NCBI GenBank assembly: GCA_002399405.1
Contig: DHDP01000019.1
Coordinates: 310,001-374,000, forward strand
Direction of reading: 5' to 3'
Source of the DNA: Treponema sp. UBA4873
GTDB lineage: Bacteria > Spirochaetota > Spirochaetia > Treponematales > Treponemataceae
DNA: 64,000 nt
A program made the translations under genes and the position numbers. Of the stretch, positions 26,589 through 35,859 are shown piece after piece (position 1 is the first letter of the stretch; the number at the start of each line of letters is the position of its first letter). Below the pieces are notes generated by a model. It searched no databases, was not told where the DNA came from, and saw only the letters and a program-made list of their open reading frames with translations.

Positions 26589-27851
26589 ATGAATCCGATT
26601 TTACCTACGGGCTATTATATTCCCGACGTCGAAGCAAGACAATGGAATAACAAAACAGTATATTTATACGGGTCAAAAGATCTGCCGGGAAACGATGAAT
26701 ATTGCAGCTATGAATATCAAGTATTTTCGTCAGAAGATTTGCTCCACTGGCACATGCACGATGTTTCTTTTTCTTCAAAAACTCCCGGAGCATACTCCCC
26801 TGACAAAACATCTCCGCTGTACGCTCCCGATTGTGCATACATAAATAATAAATATTATTTATTCTATTGTCAGGCGGATAACTCGGAAGGATTTGCCGTC
26901 AGCGACAATCCGGCGGGACCATTCCACGATGCAGGTCCCATTCTTCCCGCCGACAACGATTCAATCGATCCGGCCGTGCTCGTAGATGACGACGGAAGTG
27001 TATACTATTACTGGGGACAGTATCATGCAAAGGGCGGCAAGTTGTCGTCTGATTTACGGACAGTAACGTCAATTACGGACAACATACTGACGGAAAAAGA
27101 ACATGGATTCCATGAAGGGATTTCCGTTCGAAAAAGAAACGGCTTGTATTATCTGAGCTTCACGGATATTTCCCGCGGAAGACCGACCTGCATCGGTTAC
27201 GCCGTCAGCAAAAATCCATTAGGTCCGTTCGTAAAAAAGAATATAATAATCGACAACACGGGGTGCGATCCGCAGTCATGGAATAATCACGGCTCCATCA
27301 CCTGTATCAACGGCGAATGGTACGTTTTTTATCATCGCTCCACACACAACAGTTTCTTCAGCAGACAGGTCTGCGCCGAAAAAATCGCTTTCAACGACGA
27401 CGGAACAATCGACGAGGTTGAAATGACAACGCAGGGAATCGAAGGACCGATCGCATGCAACCGCGTAATTGAGGCATATAGAGCATGTATGCTGTCGGGC
27501 GGCGTGTATGTCGACGATTACGGCGATGAAAAAGAATCGTATGAATACCTGGCAAATATTCATAACGGAGACTGGGCTGTCTATAAATATATTAATTTTG
27601 ATAAAAACGTAACAGAGCTGTCGGTCGCAGCTTCGTCGCAGACATACGGAGGAACTATTCAAATTTATCTGGACACGATGGAATCGCAGCCGATAGGGGA
27701 TATAGAAGTAAGAGAAACCGGAGGTAAATATACTTTCCACTCTTTCAAAGGCCGGATAAAGCCGGATGTATCGGGTGTTCACGCAGTATATTTAAAATTT
27801 ACAGGGAATAAAGGCATATTGATGAATCTGAAAGAGTTCCGATTTATGTAA
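26589..27851 (+). CDS. GH43 glycosidase with C-terminal CBM6
   Basis: A 420-residue enzyme without a signal peptide. The five-bladed propeller shows PDVEARQWNNKTVYLYGS (likely base Asp), SIDPAVLVDDDGSVYYYWG and HEGISVRKRNGLYYLSF (likely acid Glu). A C-terminal module from about residue 305 (EAYRACMLSGGV...GDWAVYKYINF) has CBM6-like features. Families of this type act on arabino- or xylo-oligosaccharides; since it is cytoplasmic and downstream of the transporter, it should act on imported oligomers. AGGAGA precedes the ATG. Confidence 0.87.
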   Translation: MNPILPTGYYIPDVEARQWNNKTVYLYGSKDLPGNDEYCSYEYQVFSSEDLLHWHMHDVSFSSKTPGAYSPDKTSPLYAPDCAYINNKYYLFYCQADNSEGFAVSDNPAGPFHDAGPILPADNDSIDPAVLVDDDGSVYYYWGQYHAKGGKLSSDLRTVTSITDNILTEKEHGFHEGISVRKRNGLYYLSFTDISRGRPTCIGYAVSKNPLGPFVKKNIIIDNTGCDPQSWNNHGSITCINGEWYVFYHRSTHNSFFSRQVCAEKIAFNDDGTIDEVEMTTQGIEGPIACNRVIEAYRACMLSGGVYVDDYGDEKESYEYLANIHNGDWAVYKYINFDKNVTELSVAASSQTYGGTIQIYLDTMESQPIGDIEVRETGGKYTFHSFKGRIKPDVSGVHAVYLKFTGNKGILMNLKEFRFM

Positions 27852-27875
27852 TTATTAATCAGGAAACAGCGGAAA

Positions 27876-27922
27876 ACGAAGGCTCTGCCGCCGGACGCAG
27901 ATTCCCCGGCAGACGCCTTCGT
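27876..27922. terminator. Hairpin between convergent genes
   Basis: ACGAAGGC...CTGCCG pairs with CGGCAG...GCCTTCGT, a stem of about 14 bp with one bulge. It lies between the GH43 stop and the glycosyltransferase stop. No U-tract follows, so it is a weak or factor-dependent terminator at best. Confidence 0.45.
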
Positions 27923-29028
27923 CACGCGGACGATCTGCTTGAATTCAGCCGTTCCTGTATAAGCGTCATCTTTTCCAGAAACGCATCGAAGTACGTATAG
28001 GTATGCACCGGTGTACCTTCCGTGAGGACGGTGTTTTCGAAAACGAACCGGTGTATAAGATCGATAACGTGCGGCGTATCGTCCGTAAAACAAAACCGTT
28101 CGAAAGGGTCCGGAGGAAAAGGAAACTTATCTATCAAAGTGAAAAATTTTTTCATATCCCGCTCCGCATGACGGAGTCTGCCGTACATTCCGCGCCCGGA
28201 TTTCTGCAGCATCCGTGCGTTCACGGTTTGTTCATACTGACCTTTCTGCGGAAACGCAAGAACGGGTTTGCCGAGATACAGCGCTTCCGATATTAACTGA
28301 TGACCAGCCGGAGCTATAACGCCGCGGCATCCGGCCAGCGCTTCGGCAAAGTTCCTGTCGTTTCCCGGATATACCTCGAACCGATACTCCGGAAATTTCT
28401 TCAACGACTTGAACATTTTTTTACGGGAATCCTGTTTTGTATAAACAAGAAAATAATTTCCCGCTGTCGGTTTCTGCATGCGTATTTCTTTCCGTATCAC
28501 GGGGCCTGTTTCTCCGTCATAAAACGAACAAAAAGCAGTAACCTGCGCACCCGGTGTCATGAATCTTGCTACAAGTCTGCTGATAATTCCCGCCGGAGTG
28601 AACGGCAGCGTTTTAATAAGGATTCCCGGATGACTGAAATTCATAAGCGGAATACCGAGAGAAAGCGCAGCCCGTGAAACGAACGGTTCGAAATCACAGA
28701 CGACCGCATCTATCCGGCAGTCGGAAAGCTGCGACCGGATTCCGGAAATTATTTTCTCGAACTGGAAAATATACGAAATATTTCCGGCAGCAGTCTTTAC
28801 GTAATCGATGCTGTGATTTTCCAGAACAAAGTGGAACGACGGAATAACAACAGTTTTTACTCCGCCGAGGTGCTGCCGCAGGAATCCCCTGACTGTGTCG
28901 GGAACAAAATAAACAATATCGTATTCATTTTCGAGATATTCGCTTAACGCCACGATCCGTGCGATGTGCCCGAAGCCTTCGCCTGCACATGAAAATGCCA
29001 GTCGTTTTCTGCCGGTTCTGTTTTCCAT
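27922..29028 (-). CDS. Glycosyltransferase-like protein (MJ1255/MurG-like)
   Basis: A 368-residue GT-B-like protein. The N-terminal motif RLAFSCAGEGFGHIARIVALS (glycine-rich, as in MurG and GT28) is followed by DAVVCDFEPFVSRAALSLG. A nucleotide-sugar-type C-terminal site reads GVIAPAGHQLISEALYLGKPVLAFP. It belongs to the poorly characterised MJ1255-type family; donor and acceptor are unknown. The frame is open to a TTG at 29064, but TATAGT ends 6 nt before the ATG at 29028, which favours 29028. It lies alone between convergent GH43 and znuB. Confidence 0.72.
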   Translation of the reverse strand: MENRTGRKRLAFSCAGEGFGHIARIVALSEYLENEYDIVYFVPDTVRGFLRQHLGGVKTVVIPSFHFVLENHSIDYVKTAAGNISYIFQFEKIISGIRSQLSDCRIDAVVCDFEPFVSRAALSLGIPLMNFSHPGILIKTLPFTPAGIISRLVARFMTPGAQVTAFCSFYDGETGPVIRKEIRMQKPTAGNYFLVYTKQDSRKKMFKSLKKFPEYRFEVYPGNDRNFAEALAGCRGVIAPAGHQLISEALYLGKPVLAFPQKGQYEQTVNARMLQKSGRGMYGRLRHAERDMKKFFTLIDKFPFPPDPFERFCFTDDTPHVIDLIHRFVFENTVLTEGTPVHTYTYFDAFLEKMTLIQERLNSSRSSA

Positions 29029-29034
29029 ACCGGA

Positions 29035-29064
29035 ACTATACGGCGCTCCTCCTGCAAAAGGCAA
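29035..29064 (-). promoter_or_regulatory. Promoter of glycosyltransferase gene, leaderless architecture
   Basis: On the minus strand TTGCCT (29059-29064) is 18 bp from TATAGT (29035-29040), which ends 6 nt before the ATG at 29028. A GGAGG 5' of TATAGT is too far from the ATG to act as Shine-Dalgarno. Confidence 0.5.
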
Positions 29065-29113
29065 GCGATTTTACAGGGCGCAATAAAAAACTAACGCAAA
29101 ACTAAAGGATATC

Positions 29114-29929
29114 TTACAGACGTCCGGCGGCGATTCTCCGTCCGGCGTTTTTTATACCGATGATTACGAGCAGGATAAGAGCCGACAGAAGTGCTGTAAA
29201 ACCGCCGGGCGCAACGTTGAACAGATAGGAAAGAAAAAGTCCGCTGATAATATCGATGAGGCTGAACGCGATGGACCAGAGTACCGTTCCTCTGAAACTC
29301 TTTGCAACCTGCATGGCGGTGGCAACAGGGAGCGCGATCATAGATCCGATGACCATCATACCGACAATCCGGATGGAGACTGAAATGGCGGCTGCAACCA
29401 GAATTGAAAACGCATAGTTTATTATTTTGACTTTCACGTTCGCCAGCCGCGCCGCATCCTCGTCGAACACCGTGTAGATGAGCTGGTCGTATAAAAAAAT
29501 CAGCGTAACGGAAGCAGCGATACTCAGACCGAGAACCATCCGGACATCATCCCGGGTGACAGTCAGGATTGAGCCGAAGAGGAACGAATTGGCGTTGGCG
29601 TGCAGTTTCCCGGAGCTGATGATTGTTATTGCCGCACCCACTCCGATTGCAAGGATGACGCTGAGAATGATCTCCGAGTATTTCCTGAAAAACCCCCGGA
29701 GAAATTCTATCAGGGCTCCGGCAAATGCAGTAAAAATAAAAGCCCCGAGTATCGGGTTGATGTTGAACAGGAGCCCGCCGGCAACCCCCGCCAGAGATGC
29801 GTGGGCAAGCGTGTCGCCGATCATCGCGTATCGCCGCAGCACGAGAAAGACGCCTATCATCGGTAAAAGAACACCCATAAGAATCGAAACTATGAGCGCG
29901 TTTTGAAAAAACGTATAAGTAAGAATCAT
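29114..29929 (-). CDS. znuB: Zinc ABC transporter permease
   Basis: A 271-residue ABC-3 family membrane protein with about eight hydrophobic segments: FFQNALIVSILMGVLLPMIG, then LRRYAMIGDTLAHASLAGVAGG (the typical family motif) and IVGMMVIGSMIALPVATAMQ. It overlaps znuC by 4 bp and would form the channel for zinc or manganese. Zinc is inferred from the neighbouring binding protein. Confidence 0.9.
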   Translation of the reverse strand: MILTYTFFQNALIVSILMGVLLPMIGVFLVLRRYAMIGDTLAHASLAGVAGGLLFNINPILGAFIFTAFAGALIEFLRGFFRKYSEIILSVILAIGVGAAITIISSGKLHANANSFLFGSILTVTRDDVRMVLGLSIAASVTLIFLYDQLIYTVFDEDAARLANVKVKIINYAFSILVAAAISVSIRIVGMMVIGSMIALPVATAMQVAKSFRGTVLWSIAFSLIDIISGLFLSYLFNVAPGGFTALLSALILLVIIGIKNAGRRIAAGRL

Positions 29930-30597
29930 TGTATTACTCCTCCATTAACAAATAATAATTCTCTGCGGTATGTCTCAGGACTGCACATATGGCCGCCGCC
30001 GTCGGACATATGATAGATCGCGCTTGAATTCCGAACGGCCGCTTCCAGATTGTGTTCTACAGAGAGAATCGTTACGGCCTTTTCCGTGTTGAGTTTTCTG
30101 AGATAGGTGTAAATTTCTTTTCTGCTGTCGATATCGACTCCCGCCGAAGGTTCGTCGAGGATAAGCAAGGAGGGATCACCAAGGATTCCGCGTGCAATAA
30201 AAACCTTCTGCCGCTGTCCTCCCGAGAGGGCGCCGATTAATCTGTCCGACATTGCCTGCATTCCGACGGCTTCGAGAGCCTGCTCCGTTTTCCGTCTGTC
30301 TTTTATTTTCAAAAGCCGTCTGTACGAATCGAGCATTTCACGTACGGTAATCGGAAAACGGGAATCGGCCAGATCGTTTGTCTGAGGAACGAAAGCAATC
30401 CGCTTGTCATCGACAGAGACAGTTCCCCTCAGCGGAGTCAGCAGTCCGAGCAGAAGTTTTACCAGAGTGCTCTTCCCCGCTCCGTTGCTTCCCAAAATCG
30501 AAATATAGTCGCCGGTCCCGGCGCTGAAATAAAGATTCTTCAGAATATAAGGCGCTATTCCCGTATATGAAAAATAGAGCCCTTCAGCACGGATCAT
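29926..30597 (-). CDS. znuC: Zinc ABC transporter ATP-binding protein
   Basis: A 223-residue ABC ATPase. Walker A is LGSNGAGKSTLVKLLLG, the Q-loop region AFVPQTND, the signature ALSGGQRQKVFIARGI, Walker B LLILDEPSAGVD and the switch His SVEHNLE. The start at 30597 has AAGGAG upstream; the open frame to 30660 overlaps the divergent promoter and is not coding. It is coupled to znuB. Confidence 0.92.
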   Translation of the reverse strand: MIRAEGLYFSYTGIAPYILKNLYFSAGTGDYISILGSNGAGKSTLVKLLLGLLTPLRGTVSVDDKRIAFVPQTNDLADSRFPITVREMLDSYRRLLKIKDRRKTEQALEAVGMQAMSDRLIGALSGGQRQKVFIARGILGDPSLLILDEPSAGVDIDSRKEIYTYLRKLNTEKAVTILSVEHNLEAAVRNSSAIYHMSDGGGHMCSPETYRRELLFVNGGVIQ

Positions 30598-30617
30598 TAA
30601 AACTCCTTGTCTCCCGC

Positions 30618-30672
30618 TTGACTTTTTCGGGTGAACACAATATTGTAACACAAATTGCAAGTAATTTGCAAT
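30618..30672. promoter_or_regulatory. Divergent znuCB/znuA promoters with metal-regulator-like operators
   Basis: Plus strand: TTGACT (30618-30623), 17 bp, TATTGT (30641-30646) for znuA. Minus strand: TTGCAA (30666-30671) 18 bp from TACAAT (30642-30647) for znuCB. Two palindromes overlap these boxes: ACAATATTGT (30637-30646) and ATTGCAAGTAATTTGCAAT (30654-30672, arms 7-5-7). They are candidate Zur- or TroR-type operators; the regulator is not in the window. Confidence 0.55.
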
Positions 30673-30692
30673 ATCATTTCAGGAGGTTTACG

Positions 30693-31601
30693 ATGAAAAA
30701 AAATCATTTATCAGCAGGTTCTATTTTATGTATGCTGTTTTTACTTTCTACTGCAGCTTATGCCGGCGGTCAGAAAGATGAGAGCGGAAAGCTCTCTGTA
30801 GCCGCAAGTTTCGATGCAATGGCTGAATTAACAAAAGCAGTCGGCGGCGATAAGGTTAACGTCAGGACGATTACACCCGCCGGTGTGGAGCCTCACGAGT
30901 TTGAACCGAAGGCAAGGGATATGACTGCTATAAGCGAGGCTTCCGTTTTCGTCTATAACGGTCTCGGCATGGAAGCATGGGCTGACAAAGCAATCGCAGC
31001 GGCATCCAATTCCAAACTTATTGCAGTCAAGGCGTCTGAGGGAGCCAAAGTCATCAGCAACACTGATCCCGAAGAGATTGAAGAGCACGGTCAGTACGAT
31101 CCGCATCTCTGGCTCAGTCTTTCAGGTGCGGCGCTGGAAGTGAAAAACATCGCATCCGCTCTCGCACTCGCGGATGCCGCCAACGCCCGGTATTATGAGG
31201 AAAACGCGGCGGCGTACATCGAAACTCTCGATGATCTCAGAGCGGAATATGCCGGTAAGTTTGCCGCGTCAAAGAGAAAGAGTTTCGTTACCGGTCACGC
31301 CGCGTTCGCCTATTTCTGCCGTGATTTCGGACTCGAGCAGAACAGCGTCGAAGATGTCTTTGCAGAAGGAGAACCCAGCGCAAAACAGCTTGCGGAACTT
31401 GTCGACTACTGCAGAGAAAAAAACATAAAGACTATTTTCGCAGAAGACATGGTCAGTCCGGCTGTCTCTAAAACGCTTGCGGATGAAATCGGTGCTGCGG
31501 TTGAAACAATTGCCACCATTGAAGGTCCTGAAGACGGAAAGACATATCTGGAACGCCAGAAGGAAAATCTGGAAAAAATCTACAAAGCGCTTAATCAGTA
31601 A
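30693..31601 (+). CDS. znuA: Zinc-binding periplasmic protein
   Basis: A 302-residue cluster A-I metal-binding protein. A signal peptide ends near TAAYAGG. Metal ligands fit GVEPHEFEP, GQYDPHLWLSL, TGHAAFAYF and the late acidic FAEDMVSP, giving three His plus an acidic residue. The long His-rich loop of many ZnuA proteins is absent. AGGAGG (30681-30686) sets the start at 30693. It is divergent from znuCB and followed by an intrinsic terminator. Confidence 0.9.
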   Translation: MKKNHLSAGSILCMLFLLSTAAYAGGQKDESGKLSVAASFDAMAELTKAVGGDKVNVRTITPAGVEPHEFEPKARDMTAISEASVFVYNGLGMEAWADKAIAAASNSKLIAVKASEGAKVISNTDPEEIEEHGQYDPHLWLSLSGAALEVKNIASALALADAANARYYEENAAAYIETLDDLRAEYAGKFAASKRKSFVTGHAAFAYFCRDFGLEQNSVEDVFAEGEPSAKQLAELVDYCREKNIKTIFAEDMVSPAVSKTLADEIGAAVETIATIEGPEDGKTYLERQKENLEKIYKALNQ

Positions 31602-31659
31602 GGGAAAATCAGCTGCACTAAAAACCGCTAAAACAGCGGTTATCTGATCATAAAAAGAG

Positions 31660-31701
31660 GGGTTGTTCGAAAAATTATTATTTCGGACAGCCCTGTTTTA
31701 T
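31660..31701 (+). terminator. Intrinsic terminator after znuA
   Basis: GGGTTGTTCGAAA (31660-31672) pairs with TTTCGGACAGCCC (31681-31693), using two G-U pairs, followed by TGTTTTAT. A smaller perfect hairpin (AACCGCT/AGCGGTT, 31623-31641) just upstream has its T-run on the minus strand and could stop transcription from the esterase side. Confidence 0.7.
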
Positions 31702-31763
31702 CATAGAGGCAATTGCACTGCCGCGACTTTTCTTTTAATTATTCTTCCTACGCTCTCGTTATG

Positions 31764-32639
31764 TTATCCTATATATTTATTCAAAAAGAGTGCGATTTTT
31801 TTTACCGCATCTTTTGTGTTATCGGAATTCTTTAGTGTAAATCCGTGCAATGCATTCTGATATTCATAACACATAACTGATATTCCGTTATTTTCTAACA
31901 GATGCCAATATCTTATTCCCTCATCATGTAATGAATCCTGTCCTGCAAGAATCAATAATGCAGGCGGAATACCTTTTATTTCTTTCTCTGTTGCATAAAC
32001 CGGTGATGCAAAAGATTCTTTCGCCTGATCGGCATCAATATAACAAGCGTCAAACATTGCCGCCATTTTAGGCGGAATGCACCCTTTTGGCTGAGGCTTG
32101 TTATATGAACTTGTTGCCAGATCTAACGGAGGATAGTCCAATATCTGGCATTTAAAATCAAAAGTTCCTTCTGCTTTTGCTTTCATACACATAACGGTAC
32201 TTAAATTCGCACCAGCACTATGTCCGCCTATCGCCATTTTATTTCCATCAATTCCATATTTATCAGCTTTGTTATATATTTCTTTTATTGTTTCATATAT
32301 CTGGTTTACCGCATAGGGATAGGGATATTCCGGGGCTTTCGCATAGTCAATGCTAATCACTTTACAACCAACTTCCTTGTTAAACTGTAAGTTCATATGT
32401 TCATCCATTTCCGGGCTTCCCAGAACGAAACCGCCGCCGTGCAGATCAAAATATATTGATGTTTTTTCATTTATGTCATCTCCGTACCATAAAGTACGAA
32501 CTTTGCCGTATCGTGTATCTACATATTTTATTTTTGCTTTTGTTCTGTGCAACAACGCATTAAACCAATTATATACGTTCTCAACAGACTGTATTCTTTC
32601 AGCTTTTTTGCGATTATCTTCACGCAATAGTGTAGTCAT
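31764..32639 (-). CDS. Alpha/beta-hydrolase, HSL-type esterase
   Basis: A 291-residue carboxylesterase-like protein. The oxyanion motif is DLHGGGFVLGSPE, the nucleophile elbow IGGHSAGANLS, the acid AGQDSLHDEG and the His NALHGFTLK, the full triad of the hormone-sensitive-lipase family. AAGGAG before the ATG at 32639 makes this start better than 32681. Base composition is more AT-rich than in the flanking loci. The substrate is unknown; a small acyl or acetyl ester is likely. Confidence 0.85.
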   Translation of the reverse strand: MTTLLREDNRKKAERIQSVENVYNWFNALLHRTKAKIKYVDTRYGKVRTLWYGDDINEKTSIYFDLHGGGFVLGSPEMDEHMNLQFNKEVGCKVISIDYAKAPEYPYPYAVNQIYETIKEIYNKADKYGIDGNKMAIGGHSAGANLSTVMCMKAKAEGTFDFKCQILDYPPLDLATSSYNKPQPKGCIPPKMAAMFDACYIDADQAKESFASPVYATEKEIKGIPPALLILAGQDSLHDEGIRYWHLLENNGISVMCYEYQNALHGFTLKNSDNTKDAVKKIALFLNKYIG

Positions 32640-32866
32640 ATTTTTTCTCCTTTTTGCACTTACCGACTGTTTCCGCTGCATTCTCTCTCTTCCAGAGTAT
32701 CAACTTACAGCCATTTACGCAACTTTTGTTCCAGAGAGGATGTACGCTGTATTTTGCTGCAAGTTTCCGGATTGCTGATTCTTCACACGGTGTATTACAG
32801 AAAACATCTGACATTTTATGCCGTTTGCAATATACTCTGTGCTAAATAGAAATCAGGAGAAAACAT

Positions 32867-34369
32867 ATGGCATGCACAACAATTCTTGTCGGAAAGAACG
32901 CAACGTATGACGGTTCTACATTTATTGCACGAAACGACGATTCGTCTTCAGGCCACTTCACGCCGAAAAAATTCGTGGTGGTTCAGCCGGATGAGCAGCC
33001 TAAGGAATACACGTCTGTTCTTTCACACGTACGGATTCAGCTCCCTGATAACCCGCAGCGCTGCACGGCAATGCCGAATGCGGTAAAAGGGAAAGGCATA
33101 TGGGCGGCAGGCGGTGCGAATGAAAGCAATGTGGCTATGACGGCAACGGAAACAATCACGTCGAACGAACGTGTACTTGGGGCGGATCCGCTCGTGGAGT
33201 ACAGCGCCGCAACGGACAGCGGGCCTGAAAAAATCGGCGGTATCGGAGAGGAGGATCTTGTCGTCATCACACTGCCGTACATTCACACTGCACGCGACGG
33301 CGTGGTGCGGCTCGGCAAACTGCTTGAGCAGTACGGGACGTATGAGATGAACGGCATTGCATTTTCCGACGTGAATGAAATCTGGTGGTTCGAGACAATC
33401 GGCGGTCATCACTGGATGGCACGCCGTGTTCCCGACGATGCGTACGTTGTCATGCCGAATCAGCTGGGAATAGACGACTTCGATTTGCACGATGCGCTTG
33501 GAGAGCAGAAGGACAATATGTGCTCCGCGGATCTCGCGGATTTCATCGGGATAAATCACCTTAATCCTGCAAACGGAAAAACTGCTTCTTCCAACAACAA
33601 AGTGAATGCGAGGGATACGTTCGGCAGTCACGATGATGCTGATCACGTATACAACACACCGCGCGCGTGGTTCATGGAGCGTTATTTTAATCCGCATACA
33701 TCTGCGTGGGACGGCCCCGACGCTGAATATACACCGGCCTCCGACAACATCCCGTGGTGCAGAATTCCTGAAAAGAAAATAACCGTCGAGGATATTAAGT
33801 ACGTTTTGTCGTCACACTTTCAGGGAACACCATACGACCCTTATGCATCGTACGGCGACTCTTCGCAGCGGGGTGCGTTCAGATCGATCGGAATAAACCG
33901 CAATGATTTCATGGCGCTGTTTCAAATACGGCCGTATGGCCAGCAGCGCAGCAGCATCGTTGAATGGCTTGCGTTCAGTTCGAATGTGTTTAACGCACTG
34001 GTTCCGTTCTACACAAACTGCAGCACTACACCGGCGTATCTTTCGAACACAACGGAGGAAGTTTCAACAGAAAATTTTTACTGGACAAACAGGATTATTG
34101 CGGCGCTTTCCGATGCGCATTACGGAAAGAATCTCGCGCATATCGAACGGTATCAGCAGGCGGTGCAGTCGCAGGGACACGCAATTATTAATTCATACGA
34201 CAGGCAGCTGACAGCGGAGCACGATGCCGCAAAACAAACGGCGCTCTGCGAAAAAGCAAACGACGAAATCGCGGCCATGCTGAAAAAGGAATCGCAGACG
34301 GTGCTGAACAACGTTCTGTTCGAATCAAGCTGCCTTATGAAAAACGCTTATGCCCGGTCTGATGCGTAA
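32867..34369 (+). CDS. C69-family dipeptidase
   Basis: A 500-residue N-terminal-nucleophile hydrolase. It begins MACTTILVGKNATYDGSTFI; Cys3 should become the N-terminal nucleophile after processing. WAAGGANESNVAMTATETI and NEIWWFETIGGHHWMARRVP are family blocks. The family cleaves dipeptides of broad specificity (PepD type). No secretion signal is seen, so it is probably cytoplasmic. AGGAG lies before the ATG. A terminator follows at 34390. Confidence 0.9.
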   Translation: MACTTILVGKNATYDGSTFIARNDDSSSGHFTPKKFVVVQPDEQPKEYTSVLSHVRIQLPDNPQRCTAMPNAVKGKGIWAAGGANESNVAMTATETITSNERVLGADPLVEYSAATDSGPEKIGGIGEEDLVVITLPYIHTARDGVVRLGKLLEQYGTYEMNGIAFSDVNEIWWFETIGGHHWMARRVPDDAYVVMPNQLGIDDFDLHDALGEQKDNMCSADLADFIGINHLNPANGKTASSNNKVNARDTFGSHDDADHVYNTPRAWFMERYFNPHTSAWDGPDAEYTPASDNIPWCRIPEKKITVEDIKYVLSSHFQGTPYDPYASYGDSSQRGAFRSIGINRNDFMALFQIRPYGQQRSSIVEWLAFSSNVFNALVPFYTNCSTTPAYLSNTTEEVSTENFYWTNRIIAALSDAHYGKNLAHIERYQQAVQSQGHAIINSYDRQLTAEHDAAKQTALCEKANDEIAAMLKKESQTVLNNVLFESSCLMKNAYARSDA

Positions 34370-34389
34370 ACCTTTATCAGCCCGGAAAT

Positions 34390-34431
34390 CGACAATCCCG
34401 ATTCAATCGTCGGGATATGTCGTTCTTTTTT
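34390..34431 (+). terminator. Intrinsic terminator after the dipeptidase
   Basis: CGACA-ATCCCGA pairs with TCGGGAT-a-TGTCG (one bulge, 8-base loop), followed by TTCTTTTTT. This is a good rho-independent terminator. Confidence 0.75.
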
Positions 34432-34519
34432 ACAGTTTTGCGGCATGTTCTTTTAATTGTATAAAAATTAAAAATGAAATCCTGCCTGAAAATTCACCGT
34501 CTGATGTCCGGGCTGATTC

Positions 34520-34702
34520 AATGATTGCGTAAGTACATGCGTAAGACTTCCGCATGTACTTACGCAATCATTATCCATGTACTTGGACAATACCTGCGTA
34601 TGCCTTGCGCAATGATCGTGCAAGGCTTGTGCAATCATTGACTAAAGCATATGCAGGATTTCCATAAGTCTTGTCCTGTTCCTGCGTATGCCTTGCACAA
34701 TT
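34520..34702. repeat. Palindromic and direct repeat cluster
   Basis: Two perfect 22-bp arms (34520-34541 and 34551-34572) surround a 9-base loop. Downstream, CCTGCGTATGCCTTGC occurs at 34593 and again at 34681, and CAATGAT...ATCATTG forms a further imperfect palindrome at 34610-34640. Words such as GCGTA, TGCGCAAT and ATGATTGC recur in both orientations. The cluster fills most of the 475-bp gap before the restriction remnant; the rest of the gap shows nothing else. Confidence 0.7.
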
Positions 34703-34827
34703 CCTGCCTGCGACACAGCTTTACGCAGCTGCCTCCGCGGGCAGAAGCTCTTAAAGCTCATCCGGTGCCTTATCCTTCCGCACATAGAAGGTCTTAAAAA
34801 ATATTCATTTATAAAATTTCTTTTTTA

Positions 34828-34836
34828 TGTTAGAAT
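34828..34836 (+). promoter_or_regulatory. Extended -10 of the hsdR remnant
   Basis: TGTTAGAAT (extended -10 TGnTAGAAT) ends 8 nt before the ATG at 34845. No Shine-Dalgarno is visible, so the transcript is leaderless or nearly so. Confidence 0.4.
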
Positions 34837-34844
34837 ATTGCATC

Positions 34845-35859
34845 ATGCTGAATAAAAAGAGTTTATCAGAAGCAGATATTATAGCAAAATACATACGTCC
34901 GGCAATTATTGACGCCGGCTGGCAGGAAAACCGCATACGCCAGGAATTTTCTTTTACGAACGGACGGGTTTTTGTAAAAGGGAAAAAGACGATCCGTGGT
35001 GAAAAGAAGCGGGCTGATATTCTTCTGTACTATAAGCAGAACATTCCGATTGCCGTTGTCGAGGCAAAAGACAATAACCATTCTATAAGTGATGGTATTC
35101 AGCAGGCGCTCGGTTACGCGGAAACGCTGGACTTACCGGTTGCAATAAGCAGTAACGGAGACGGGTGGCAGATTCATTACCGGAAGAACTGTAACTCAAT
35201 CACTGAAGAAACCCGCGGGTTGAATCAATTCCCGACGTTTAATGAAATTTATCAGTGTTACAAAATCTACAAAGGTATTGAAACTCGGGAAGAAGAACGG
35301 ATAAACAGCCAGGATTATTATTATGACGGTTCCGGCATGACACCCCGCTATTATCAGCAGATTGCAATCAACCGGACGGTAGAAGCTGTTTCGAAAGGTC
35401 AGCAAAGAATACTGCTTGTCATGGCAACCGGTACCGGAAAAACATATACGTCCTTCCAGATTATCTACCGGCTGTGGAGAAGCGGTACTAAAAAACGGAT
35501 TCTGTTTCTTGTCGACCGAACGAACCTTATCGATCAGACAAACCGCGGAGACTTCAAACATTTCGGCGATACACTGACTGTCGTCCGAAAGAAAAAAATC
35601 GACAAAGCGTTTGAGATTTATCTTGCTCTGTATCAGGGGCTTACGAATTACGATGAGGACGCGGATGCATATAAAGAATTCAGTCCTGATTTTTTTGATC
35701 TTGTCGTAGTTGATGAGTGTCATCGGGGAAGTGCTGCAGACGACAGTGAATGGCGTAAGATTCTTGAATACTTTTCAAACGCAACGCAAATCGGCATGAC
35801 GGCAACTCCGAAAAAGCGGCCAGCTGCTTTCCGAGTTAAGTAAGGAACTGGGTAAATAA
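34845..35859 (+). pseudogene. hsdR: Type I restriction HsdR N-terminal part fused to an HsdS tail by deletion
   Basis: The frame from 34845 to 35843 gives 332 residues of HsdR: nuclease region VAVVEAKDNNHSISDGIQQA, then helicase motifs I (MATGTGKTYT), II (VVVDECHRGS) and III (IGMTATPK). A full HsdR is two to three times longer and continues after TATPK. Just after this motif the sequence changes; in another frame 35818-35859 reads GQLLSELSKELGK-stop, which resembles the C-terminal end of HsdS. So one deletion near 35812-35820 seems to have removed the rest of hsdR, all of hsdM and most of hsdS. The locus cannot restrict or modify DNA. RhuM follows directly. Confidence 0.75.

Noticed and set aside
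29041..29064. TTG start of the glycosyltransferase at 29064
   Set aside because: The nearest GGAGG lies inside that extension and is too far from the ATG at 29028; a TATAGT box positions transcription at 29028 instead.
34520..34572. An integron attC site
   Set aside because: The arms are perfect and lack the RYYYAAC/GTTRRRY core sites and the typical unpaired bases; no intI gene is in the window.
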